From positions 1 to 7,605 of the forward strand of contig URLB01000098.1 in the NCBI GenBank assembly GCA_900548595.1: a DNA stretch of 7,605 nucleotides. The letters run 5' to 3'. Made by a program: the position numbers and the translations under genes. The notes under the pieces are model-generated. The model made no database searches. It saw nothing but the letters and a program-made list of their open reading frames with translations, and was not told the DNA's origin. Source of the stretch: an uncultured Eubacteriales bacterium (lineage in GTDB: Bacteria; Bacillota; Clostridia; Lachnospirales; Anaerotignaceae). Below, one piece after another: positions 1-6,012 of this stretch (positions within the stretch are counted from its first letter, which is position 1; each line of letters opens with the position of its first letter).

Positions 1-48
1 TTTCTTTTTTTGAGTTTTAGTTGCGGTTTTCTTTTTTCCCCCAGCCAT
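1..48 (-). CDS. ftsK: N-terminus of FtsK/SpoIIIE-type DNA translocase (partial)
   Basis: Only the first 16 codons are inside the window. They read MAGGKKKTATKTQKKK, a Lys/Thr-rich opening like that of many clostridial FtsK/SpoIIIE proteins, which carry a basic cytoplasmic tail before the membrane segments. An AGGTGA Shine-Dalgarno at 60-65 lies 11 bp before the ATG, a slightly long spacing. The assignment rests mainly on context: the upstream fragment on the same strand resembles the C-terminus of TepA, and tepA followed by ftsK is a common order in Clostridia. Family members are membrane-anchored hexameric ATPases that pump DNA through the septum in division or sporulation. The motor domain is not visible here, so another protein with a lysine-rich start cannot be excluded. 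Confidence 0.65.
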   Translation of the reverse strand, partial: MAGGKKKTATKTQKKK

Positions 49-111
49 ACTAAACTAAATCACCTCACCCTATTTTAATTTCAAAATGGTAAAATACTTG
101 TACCAAAAAAT

Positions 112-142
112 ATTATATACATAAATGACTATAAATTGTCAA
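112..142 (-). promoter_or_regulatory. Candidate promoter for ftsK
   Basis: On the minus strand a perfect -35 TTGACA (137-142) is followed by TATAAT (112-117) with a 19-bp spacer. A shifted -10, TATATA, would give 17 bp. Transcription would start near 105, leaving a leader of about 57 nt before the ATG at 48. The site lies between the end of the tepA remnant and ftsK, so ftsK appears able to be expressed without its usual upstream gene. The long spacer and the AT-rich background limit certainty. Confidence 0.5.
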
Positions 143-163
143 AATATTTTTATATTACATAAA

Positions 164-190
164 TAGAACCATAGATATACTATGGTTCTA
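164..190 (-). terminator. Perfect 10-bp inverted repeat at the end of the tepA remnant, possible terminator
   Basis: TAGAACCATA (164-173) and TATGGTTCTA (181-190) are perfect reverse complements around a 7-base loop. On the minus strand the hairpin includes the tepA stop codon and is followed by TTTATGTAAT, a poor U-tract. It could be a weak intrinsic terminator for tepA, or just a stable 3' hairpin. It precedes the ftsK promoter, which fits separation of the two transcription units. The stem has only three G-C pairs. Confidence 0.4.
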
Positions 191-347
191 CATTATAAGC
201 TTCTATTAAGCTATTTAACTTATCTAAGGCTTCCTTAACACCGCCAACTTCGTTTATTAATCCGCACTTAACTGCTTCTTCTCCAACTAATATTGTTCCC
301 ATATCATTTAAAAGTTCATCTGTTTGCAAAATCTTTATACTTATCTC
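180..347 (-). pseudogene. tepA: 3' remnant of tepA (ClpP-like translocation-enhancing protein)
   Basis: A minus-strand frame of 55 codons ends at TAG (180-182). It contains LQTDELLNDMGTILVGEEAV, then KCGLINEVGGVKEALDKLN. This matches the C-terminal pattern I know from TepA/YmfB-like ClpP-family proteins: a T-x-E-L helix, then D-[MIV]-G-T, V-G-x-x-A-V, and G-L-I-[ND]-E-V-G-G. Such proteins are usually about 220-250 aa, with the Ser protease fold in the N-terminal part. Here an in-frame TAA (348-350) closes the frame upstream, and neither the catalytic region nor any start with a Shine-Dalgarno is present. About three quarters of the gene is missing. The ftsK-like start downstream supports the identity. 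A translated 40-aa stub from the internal ATG at 302-300 is possible but has no evident ribosome site. Confidence 0.7.
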
Positions 348-544
348 TTACAAACATGAATAATCCGGTTAAAATATTCAGAAATATTTCATATTATTAA
401 ATTATTTGAAGTTTTTCATGTTTATTTTTCTTTTTTATGCAATATCTATTTCTATTCAAACCAATCGAGAACATATATGTAAGTCTAACGATTTAAATCC
501 GTCTATTCATATTGTCTATACCCCTTGCGAAAAACAAACTATCC
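348..544. other. AT-rich stretch without a supported gene, between the tepA remnant and the tRNA
   Basis: About 200 bp of roughly 25% GC. The minus frame just upstream of the tepA remnant is open for 25 codons (318-393) and contains RDKYKDF, which could be the next piece of TepA after a one-base frameshift, but nothing further upstream resembles TepA. A 9-bp inverted repeat (AAACATGAA at 352-360, TTCATGTTT at 415-423) and a palindrome GAAATATTTC (381-390) are present. Both are weak in such AT-rich DNA. No RNA gene, coding signal or mobile-element end could be identified. Confidence 0.4.
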
Positions 545-586
545 CAAAAAAATATAAAAAAATAATCGGACTTGGTTAAAGTCCGA
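545..586 (-). terminator. Intrinsic terminator after tRNA-Arg
   Basis: On the minus strand, TCGGACTT (579-586) pairs perfectly with AAGTCCGA (566-573) around a 5-base loop. The 8-bp stem is followed by a long T-rich tract down to 545 (an A-rich run on the plus strand). It lies 10 bp beyond the tRNA 3' end. It most likely ends the tRNA transcript and anything reading in from the 140-aa gene and glgP upstream. Confidence 0.87.
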
Positions 587-596
587 CTATTCACTC

Positions 597-669
597 TGCA
601 CCTCACGGGAATCGAACCCGCAGCCTTTCGGTCCGGAGCCGAACGCTCTATCCATTGAGCTAAAGATGC
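597..669 (-). tRNA. tRNA-Arg (anticodon CCG)
   Basis: A complete 73-nt cloverleaf reads on the minus strand. Acceptor GCATCTT pairs with GAGGTGC (with T-G wobbles), and the discriminator base is A. The D arm is GCTC/GAGC with an AATGGATA loop. The anticodon stem is TTCGG/CCGAA with loop CTCCGGA, placing CCG at 634-636, which reads the Arg codon CGG. The variable loop is AGGCT. The T arm is GCGGG/CCCGT with loop TTCGATT. CCA is not encoded and must be added after transcription. The tRNA begins 4 bp after the stop codon of the upstream 140-aa gene. I found no convincing promoter of its own, so processing from a longer transcript is likely. Confidence 0.96.
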
Positions 670-673
670 TTAA

Positions 674-1096
674 TCATATGCAGTTAATACGGTTTAAAAA
701 TTCAACCATAATCATTTCAGCGCATATTTTTTCAATAAGAAAAAGCCTTGCTCTGAAAGCTCTCACCAGTTTTTTGTATTCTTCAAACTGTCCGTAAAAA
801 CTTAAAGCCGCATCGCATGCGTCTTTTGCGGCTACAGAAATCAGTTCGTCATTTGACGCATTTATAATATCGAGGCATCCGGCTGCCTCAATACCATTCA
901 CAGCAGCATTGACAAACGGCTGCATTTTTGTGCTGACAGTGTCAAACACGGCTTTTTGAATATCCAAGCCGTCTTCGGACAGTGCATGTGAAACTGCTCT
1001 GTCCGAAAGGCTTTCTACATTTCTGCGGTCAATATATTCTCTGAAAATATTGTCTACTTCCAATCCTTCATCAAAATCTCTTCCGAAACTATACAT
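674..1096 (-). CDS. Hypothetical protein, 140 aa, between glgP and tRNA-Arg
   Basis: I do not recognise the family. The ATG at 1096 has a good Shine-Dalgarno (GGGAG, about 9 bp upstream) and the frame runs uninterrupted to TGA at 674-676. Base composition resembles glgP rather than the AT-rich DNA beyond the tRNA, which supports a real gene. The protein is soluble and probably mostly helical. It has an acidic N-terminal third (residues 1-45), a middle part rich in Ala, Asp and Asn (60-95), and an amphipathic C-terminal helix (about 100-138) with basic residues KKLVRAFRAR followed by a hydrophobic stretch. There is no signal peptide, clear membrane segment or metal motif. It starts 58 bp after the glgP stop with no obvious terminator in between, so it is probably co-transcribed with glgP. 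No function can be assigned. Confidence 0.68.
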   Translation of the reverse strand: MYSFGRDFDEGLEVDNIFREYIDRRNVESLSDRAVSHALSEDGLDIQKAVFDTVSTKMQPFVNAAVNGIEAAGCLDIINASNDELISVAAKDACDAALSFYGQFEEYKKLVRAFRARLFLIEKICAEMIMVEFLNRINCI

Positions 1097-1154
1097 AACC
1101 AGTCTCCCGGAACATTATATTTCTATATATATGCGGTAACGGTTGTCATAGTTC

Positions 1155-3602
1155 TTATAATTCAATATGAAGAGGTTTTAAATCCCATATTTCTTCGGCA
1201 TATTCTCGTATTGTTCTGTCGCTTGAGAATTTTCCGCTTCTGACTGTATTGAGTAAAGCTGTTTTTGCCCACGCTTCTTTATCTTTATACAAACGTTCAA
1301 TGCGTTTCTGCGCTTCCGTATACGAAGCAAAATCTTTTAAAACAAAATATTCGTCGGCATCTCCTCCGCCCAGCAGGGAATTATATATATCTCTGAATAT
1401 TTCAGGCTGTTCCGGTGAAAATGTTCCGTCTATAAGCGAATCCATAACCCTTTTTACTCTAGGATCGCTGTTATAAACGTCCCAAGGGTTGTAGCTGTGT
1501 TCCCTGCGCATTTTTGAAACTTCATCGGAAGAAAGTCCGAAAATTATAATATTCTCATCTCCGACTTCTTCATGTATTTCAACATTTGCTCCGTCCATCG
1601 TTCCTATTGTAACAGCGCCGTTTAGCATAAATTTCATATTGCCTGTGCCCGACGCTTCTTTTCCCGCTGTCGAAATCTGTTCGCTGACATCGGCGGCAGG
1701 TATGAGTTTTTCGGCAAGGGAGACTCTGTAATTTGCCATAAAAACAACTTTTATCTTTCCGTTTACATCGGGATCGTTATTTACAACATCGGCTACTGAA
1801 TTTATAAGTTTTATTATGTCTTTTGCTCTCTTATATCCGGCTGCCGCTTTTGCCCCGAATATAAATGTTCTCGGCACAATGTCCAAAGAATGATTTTCCT
1901 TTATGCTGAAATATAAATGAATAATATGGAATACATTAAGCAGCTGACGTTTGTATTCGTGCAGTCTCTTTACCTGAATATCATATATTGATTTAGGATC
2001 TACGTCAATACCGTTAGTCTCTTCGATATACTCAGCCAGAGATTTTTTGTTTTCTTCCTTTATGTTCATAAATTTATCTATGAACTCTTTGTCATCAACG
2101 TATTTCTCAAGTTTTGAAAGTTCGTCAAGGTTTGTTATCCAGCCGTCTCCTATTGTTTCCGTTATAAGCGACGCAAGCTTTTCATTTGCATGAAGCAGCC
2201 ATCTTCTCTGCGTAATGCCGTTTGTTTTATTATTAAATTTTTCCGGATAAAACTCATAGAAGTTTTTAAGTTCCTGATTTTTGAGTATTTCCGTATGCAG
2301 TTTTGCAACTCCGTTTACCGAATGGCTTCCGACGATAGCGAGATAAGCCATTTTTATCTGTCCGTCGGCTATTATTGACATATCGTGAATTTTTGACGGA
2401 TTATTGCCGTATTTCTGAACAAGTTCTATACACAGTCTTCTGTTTATTTCTTCTATTATCATATAAACCCTTGGCAGTAGTCTGCTGAAAAGTTCTATAG
2501 GCCACTTTTCCAGAGCCTCCGACATAATCGTATGGTTTGTATAAGCGCACACCTTAGTCGTTATATCCCATGCTTCGTCCCAAGGCACGTCATTTTCATC
2601 AACCAAAACTCTCATAAGTTCCGCAACGGCTATACTCGGGTGTGTATCGTTAAGCTGGAAAGCTACTTTCTCAGGTAAAAGTTTAAAATCCGTATGGTCC
2701 TTTTTAAATCTTTCAATAACCCTTTGAACTGTAGCCGAGATAAAGAAATACTGCTGACGCAGTCTTAACTCCTTACCTTGAATATGCTCGTCGGCAGGAT
2801 AAAGAACCTCTGTAATCGTATTGGCAATATTTTGCTCTTCAACCGCTTTTATATAATTTCCCGCATTAAATGACTGCAAGTCAAAAAAGTTCTTCGGCCT
2901 TGCTTCCCATAAACGAAGTGTATTTACAGTATTGTTTCCGTATCCGATTACGGGATAATCGTAAGGAACAGCTATAACAGATGAATAGTTTTCCTGTATA
3001 AACTTAGGTTCTCCGTTATCTTTAAATTCAACACGCACATCTCCGCCGAATTTTACTTCAACCTCGTACTCCGTTCTCTTTATAGACCAAAAGTCTCCGT
3101 TTGCAAGCCAGTTGTCAGGTTTTTCCAATTGATATCCGTTTTCTATCTTTTGTTCAAATATTCCATAATGATATTTTATACCGCAACCATAAGCCGGATA
3201 TTCCATTGTAGATAGCGAATCCAAGAAACACGCCGCCAGTCTTCCCAAACCTCCGTTTCCGAGTCCCGGATCGTCTTCCGTATTTTCTACAATATTATAA
3301 TCAATTCCAAGCTCCTTCAGAGCTTCTTTTACGGTATCATGCACAAGAAGGTTCATAACGCTGTTGCCGAAAAATCTTCCCATAAGAAATTCCATAGACA
3401 GATAATAAACCATTTTTACATCTTTTTCCTTGTACTCGTCATGCGTCTTTATCCATTTTTCGGTAAAAACCGTTCTAAGCGCATAAACTACCGCTTCATA
3501 TATTTCAACGTCCGTAGCAGTATCAACGGTTTTTCTGAATAAAGTTCTGAGGCTTTCCACAACAACGCTTTTTATAGCTTCTTTTGAAACAAAATTCTCC
3601 AT
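1155..3602 (-). CDS. glgP: Glycogen/maltodextrin phosphorylase
   Basis: An 815-aa cytoplasmic PLP-dependent enzyme of the GT35 family, near the usual bacterial length of about 800-840 aa. It cleaves terminal alpha-1,4 glucose units of glycogen or maltodextrins with phosphate, giving glucose 1-phosphate. Family blocks visible: EDDPGLGNGGLGRLAACFLD (109-128); EALEKWP (362-368) after YTNHT (354-358); VKRLHEYKRQLLN (544-556); and SGTGNMKFMLNGA (651-663), whose Lys657 is the expected PLP Schiff-base lysine. The short N-terminus lacks the extended regulatory segment with the phosphorylated serine of animal enzymes. The ATG at 3602 was chosen because GGAGG lies 7 bp upstream. A longer frame to 3719 would overlap the preceding gene and adds residues that do not look like this family. 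The gene follows the 128-aa membrane protein by 19 bp, so the two are probably one operon. No other glycogen genes are in the window, and whether the substrate is glycogen or maltodextrin cannot be told. Confidence 0.97.
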   Translation of the reverse strand: MENFVSKEAIKSVVVESLRTLFRKTVDTATDVEIYEAVVYALRTVFTEKWIKTHDEYKEKDVKMVYYLSMEFLMGRFFGNSVMNLLVHDTVKEALKELGIDYNIVENTEDDPGLGNGGLGRLAACFLDSLSTMEYPAYGCGIKYHYGIFEQKIENGYQLEKPDNWLANGDFWSIKRTEYEVEVKFGGDVRVEFKDNGEPKFIQENYSSVIAVPYDYPVIGYGNNTVNTLRLWEARPKNFFDLQSFNAGNYIKAVEEQNIANTITEVLYPADEHIQGKELRLRQQYFFISATVQRVIERFKKDHTDFKLLPEKVAFQLNDTHPSIAVAELMRVLVDENDVPWDEAWDITTKVCAYTNHTIMSEALEKWPIELFSRLLPRVYMIIEEINRRLCIELVQKYGNNPSKIHDMSIIADGQIKMAYLAIVGSHSVNGVAKLHTEILKNQELKNFYEFYPEKFNNKTNGITQRRWLLHANEKLASLITETIGDGWITNLDELSKLEKYVDDKEFIDKFMNIKEENKKSLAEYIEETNGIDVDPKSIYDIQVKRLHEYKRQLLNVFHIIHLYFSIKENHSLDIVPRTFIFGAKAAAGYKRAKDIIKLINSVADVVNNDPDVNGKIKVVFMANYRVSLAEKLIPAADVSEQISTAGKEASGTGNMKFMLNGAVTIGTMDGANVEIHEEVGDENIIIFGLSSDEVSKMRREHSYNPWDVYNSDPRVKRVMDSLIDGTFSPEQPEIFRDIYNSLLGGGDADEYFVLKDFASYTEAQKRIERLYKDKEAWAKTALLNTVRSGKFSSDRTIREYAEEIWDLKPLHIEL

Positions 3603-3621
3603 TATATTCCTCCAATATCGT

Positions 3622-4008
3622 TCACAGTATAACAGCAACCGCAGCCAAAAATCCCAATGCCGCAGCTCCACCTGTAACGGCATTTGTAAAAACATCCGAT
3701 TCCGGCATCGACAAAACACAGCCCATATACATAACTGCGCCCGACGCCATGTATTCCAAAATGTTTATACCAAAATATCTTCCTGCCAAAAACAGCATGA
3801 CCGAAACAATGCAGGCCGTAATGCTGTTGACTCCTAAAGAATCTGCCGATATTGCAATCAGCGCCCCCACCGCCACAAAAGCTACCGATAAAATATACCC
3901 CGAAGCAACACCAATAAATCCTATTGCGGAAAGTGCTCCGAAAGCTATTAATGTTCCGCCTGCAATGCCTTTAATCACATTCGTAAATATTTTTTTACCG
4001 TCATTCAT
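3622..4008 (-). CDS. Small multi-pass membrane protein of unknown function (128 aa)
   Basis: Not recognised. The ATG at 4008 has a GGTGA Shine-Dalgarno 6-7 bp upstream, and the stop (3622-3624) lies 19 bp before the glgP start. After a short charged N-terminus (MNDGKKIF) nearly the whole chain is hydrophobic and rich in Gly and Ala. Likely membrane spans are about 14-33, 37-55, 62-80, 84-101 and 110-128, so four or five. Glycines recur in GIAGG, GVASG and TGGAAALG, suggesting tightly packed helices. Few charged residues lie between the spans (D56, R77, E85, E103, D105), so there is no obvious catalytic or transport signature. Its position between prfA and glgP, tightly coupled to glgP, suggests co-expression with the phosphorylase, but the functional link is unknown. 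Confidence 0.72.
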   Translation of the reverse strand: MNDGKKIFTNVIKGIAGGTLIAFGALSAIGFIGVASGYILSVAFVAVGALIAISADSLGVNSITACIVSVMLFLAGRYFGINILEYMASGAVMYMGCVLSMPESDVFTNAVTGGAAALGFLAAVAVIL

Positions 4009-4038
4009 ATATTATCACCCAAAAACGCATATATATCA

Positions 4039-4064
4039 ATTATATGTATGTTCTTGGATATCAA
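4039..4064 (-). promoter_or_regulatory. Weak candidate promoter for the 128-aa gene and glgP
   Basis: In the 87-bp gap after prfA, the minus strand carries TTGATA (4059-4064) and TATAAT (4039-4044). Both hexamers are good, but the 14-bp spacer is shorter than normal. Start of transcription near 4032 would give a leader of about 24 nt with the GGTGA site inside it. No hairpin terminator for prfA was found in this gap, so read-through from prfA is an alternative. Confidence 0.25.
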
Positions 4065-4095
4065 ATGCAGCGTTATAAAATTTTCGGCGTTTATA

Positions 4096-5163
4096 TTATT
4101 CTTCCGCCTTCAGTTTTTCCGCCCTTTCAGCCGCCGAAAGCGTATCTATTATTTCCTCAAGATTCCCTTCCATAACGCTGTCAATCTTGTAAATTGTCAA
4201 ATTAACTCTGTGGTCGGTAACTCGTCCCTGAGGGAAGTTATACGTTCTTATTCTTTCATTTCTGTTTCCCGTTCCGACCTGAGCTTTCCTTTCTCCTGCG
4301 ATTTCTTCATTGTGCCTCTTAAGTTCCATATCATAGATTCTGGCATAAAGAACTTTAAGCGCCTTATTTTTATTTTTCAGCTGACTTTTCTCGTCCTGGC
4401 ATGAAACAACTATACCTGTAGGTATATGCGTAACCCTTACAGCGGAATCGGTTGTATTAACGCACTGCCCGCCGTTTCCCGACGCTCTGAAAACATCTAT
4501 CCTAACGTCGTTCATATCAAGCTGTACGTCAACCTCATCAGCCTCCGGCAGTACCGCTACCGTAACTGTAGAAGTATGTATTCTGCCTCCTGATTCCGTT
4601 TCAGGCACTCGCTGTACTCTGTGGACTCCGCTCTCATACTTCAATCTGCTGTATGCCCCATATCCCGAAATCATAAAGCTTACTTCCTTAAATCCGCCTA
4701 AGTCATTTTCACTGGCATTCATAAGCTCTACTTTCCAACCTTTTTTTTCGGCATATTTTGTATACATTCTGAAAAGACTTCCTGCAAAAAGAGCCGCCTC
4801 ATCTCCGCCTGCTCCGCCTCTTATCTCCATAATTACGTTTTTATCGTCATTTGGGTCTTTCGGAATGAGAAGAATTTTCAATTCTTCTTCTATGGTTGCA
4901 AGTCGCTCCTTATTTTCCGACAATTCTTCCTTTAACAAAGCACGAAAATCATCATCGGGATTATCACCCAACATTTCCAGGGCGTCATCTATTGCTTTCT
5001 TTGTATTTTTATAATCATTGTATTTTTCGGCAATGGGCGTTACAGTGCTGTACTCTTTCATCAGTGAACGCCATTTTTCCTGATTTGATATTATATCAGG
5101 GTCGTTGATAAGCACTGAAAGTTCATCATGCCTGTTCACAAACTCTGCCAAACGTTCAAACAT
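4096..5163 (-). CDS. prfA: Peptide chain release factor 1 (RF1)
   Basis: A 355-aa protein of typical RF1 length that reads UAA and UAG stop codons and triggers peptide release on the ribosome. Visible parts are an N-terminal helical domain (about 1-100), then IRGGAGGDEAALFAGSLFRM (114-133), the codon-recognition tripeptide P-E-T (187-189) in RVPETESGGRIHTS, and the GGQ loop (231-233) in ASGNGGQCVNTTDSAVR. Gln233 enters the peptidyl-transferase centre and is the residue methylated by PrmC. The P-x-T tripeptide separates it from RF2, which carries S-P-F. The start is the ATG at 5163, because GGGGGA lies just upstream and residues then begin MFERLAEFV as usual. Upstream codons to 5199 belong to prmC in another frame. 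The start overlaps the prmC stop by 8 bp (ATGTTTGA), implying translational coupling. Cys234 after GGQ replaces the His seen in many RF1 proteins. Confidence 0.98.
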   Translation of the reverse strand: MFERLAEFVNRHDELSVLINDPDIISNQEKWRSLMKEYSTVTPIAEKYNDYKNTKKAIDDALEMLGDNPDDDFRALLKEELSENKERLATIEEELKILLIPKDPNDDKNVIMEIRGGAGGDEAALFAGSLFRMYTKYAEKKGWKVELMNASENDLGGFKEVSFMISGYGAYSRLKYESGVHRVQRVPETESGGRIHTSTVTVAVLPEADEVDVQLDMNDVRIDVFRASGNGGQCVNTTDSAVRVTHIPTGIVVSCQDEKSQLKNKNKALKVLYARIYDMELKRHNEEIAGERKAQVGTGNRNERIRTYNFPQGRVTDHRVNLTIYKIDSVMEGNLEEIIDTLSAAERAEKLKAEE

Positions 5164-6010
5164 CAAAATCCCCCTTACGAGCCGATACAACACGGTCAAG
5201 CCCGCCTAAATCCTTAATCACATTAATATCTTCAAATCCGTTTTGCCTGAGGATATTTGAAACGTCCTCGGCCTCGTCATATCCTATTTCATAAAAAATA
5301 TAACCGCCTCGGTTAATTTTCCCTACTGCGTCTTCGGTTATTTTTCTGTAGAAATCCAGCCCGTCATCACCGCCGCAAAGCGCCGTATGAGGTTCGTAAT
5401 CACGCACATCCGGCATAAGCGATTCCATATCTTTTTTCTTTATATACGGCGGATTGGATACAACTATATCAAACTTCATATTAGGTAATCCGACAAAAAT
5501 GTCTCCCTCATAAAAGTTTGTTCTATCCGCAGCACCGTTAAGTTCCGCATTTTCCCTAGCTGTTTTTACAGCCACGGAACTTATATCGGTACCGTAACAC
5601 TCCAGCTCTGTATACTTTGCCAAACTTATTGAAATACATCCGCTTCCTATTCCGATTTCGGCAGAAGTCTTGAAACCTGCTTTTTTCACCGTATCAATAA
5701 TCGTTTCGACAAGTATTTCCGTATCCGGTCTGGGGATCAAAATTCCCGGTCTTACCTTAAAATTAAGCCCCATAAACTCCTTATATCCCATAATATACGC
5801 CGATGGTTCTCTGTTCACACGTCTTTTTACAAGTTCAAAAAAAAACTTTTTTTGTTCTTCCGATATTTCCATATCCTGGTTAATCAGAATATCAAATCGG
5901 CTCACTCCCAGAGTAACAGCCATAAGAAGTTCGGCTTCAAATCTGCATTCCTCTATACCTGCGTCCGCAATCATTTTTCCGGCTTCGTTTATCAATGTTC
6001 GCAAAATCAT
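5156..6010 (-). CDS. prmC: Release factor glutamine N5-methyltransferase
   Basis: A 284-aa SAM-dependent methyltransferase that methylates the glutamine of the GGQ motif in RF1 and RF2, raising release efficiency. Residues 1-80 form the helical substrate-binding domain. A conserved IPRPDTE (92-98) follows, then the SAM-binding loop EIGIGSGCISISLA (118-131), an acidic GTDIS (140-144), and the hallmark NPPY (186-189), whose Asn/Pro/Pro/Tyr bind the target glutamine. The start is the ATG at 6010. GGAGG lies 7 bp upstream, inside the end of the preceding gene, and residues MILRTLINEA begin the family alignment. A longer reading to 6112 would lie out of frame over the DUF1385 gene and give Cys/Gly-rich sequence unlike the family. 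The preceding stop is 2 bp away (TGATTATG), and the 3' end overlaps prfA by 8 bp, so enzyme and substrate are co-translated. Confidence 0.96.
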   Translation of the reverse strand: MILRTLINEAGKMIADAGIEECRFEAELLMAVTLGVSRFDILINQDMEISEEQKKFFFELVKRRVNREPSAYIMGYKEFMGLNFKVRPGILIPRPDTEILVETIIDTVKKAGFKTSAEIGIGSGCISISLAKYTELECYGTDISSVAVKTARENAELNGAADRTNFYEGDIFVGLPNMKFDIVVSNPPYIKKKDMESLMPDVRDYEPHTALCGGDDGLDFYRKITEDAVGKINRGGYIFYEIGYDEAEDVSNILRQNGFEDINVIKDLGGLDRVVSARKGDFDV

Positions 6011-6012
6011 AA

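Noticed and set aside
418..579. Plus-strand 53-codon open frame (MFIFLFYAIS...) ending in the tRNA terminator
   Set aside because: There is no Shine-Dalgarno, it runs through the A-rich terminator tract, and it lies in AT-rich DNA where such frames are expected by chance.
671..710. TTGAAT with TATGAT as a tRNA promoter
   Set aside because: The spacer would be 21 bp, which is too long, and no better pair was found.
1114..1119. TATAAT upstream of the 140-aa gene
   Set aside because: No -35 at a workable distance, and the predicted start would fall in the Shine-Dalgarno.
3603..3719. Longer N-terminus for glycogen phosphorylase
   Set aside because: The ATG at 3602 has GGAGG at ideal spacing. 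The extra 39 residues overlap the 128-aa gene and do not resemble the family.
4011..4039. TTGATA-17 bp-GATAAT promoter-like pair before the 128-aa gene
   Set aside because: The hexamers and spacing are good, but transcription would begin inside the second codon or so, beyond the Shine-Dalgarno, so it cannot serve this gene as annotated.
5164..5199. Longer N-terminus for RF1
   Set aside because: The upstream codons belong to prmC. The ATG at 5163 gives the usual RF1 start and has a GGGGGA site.
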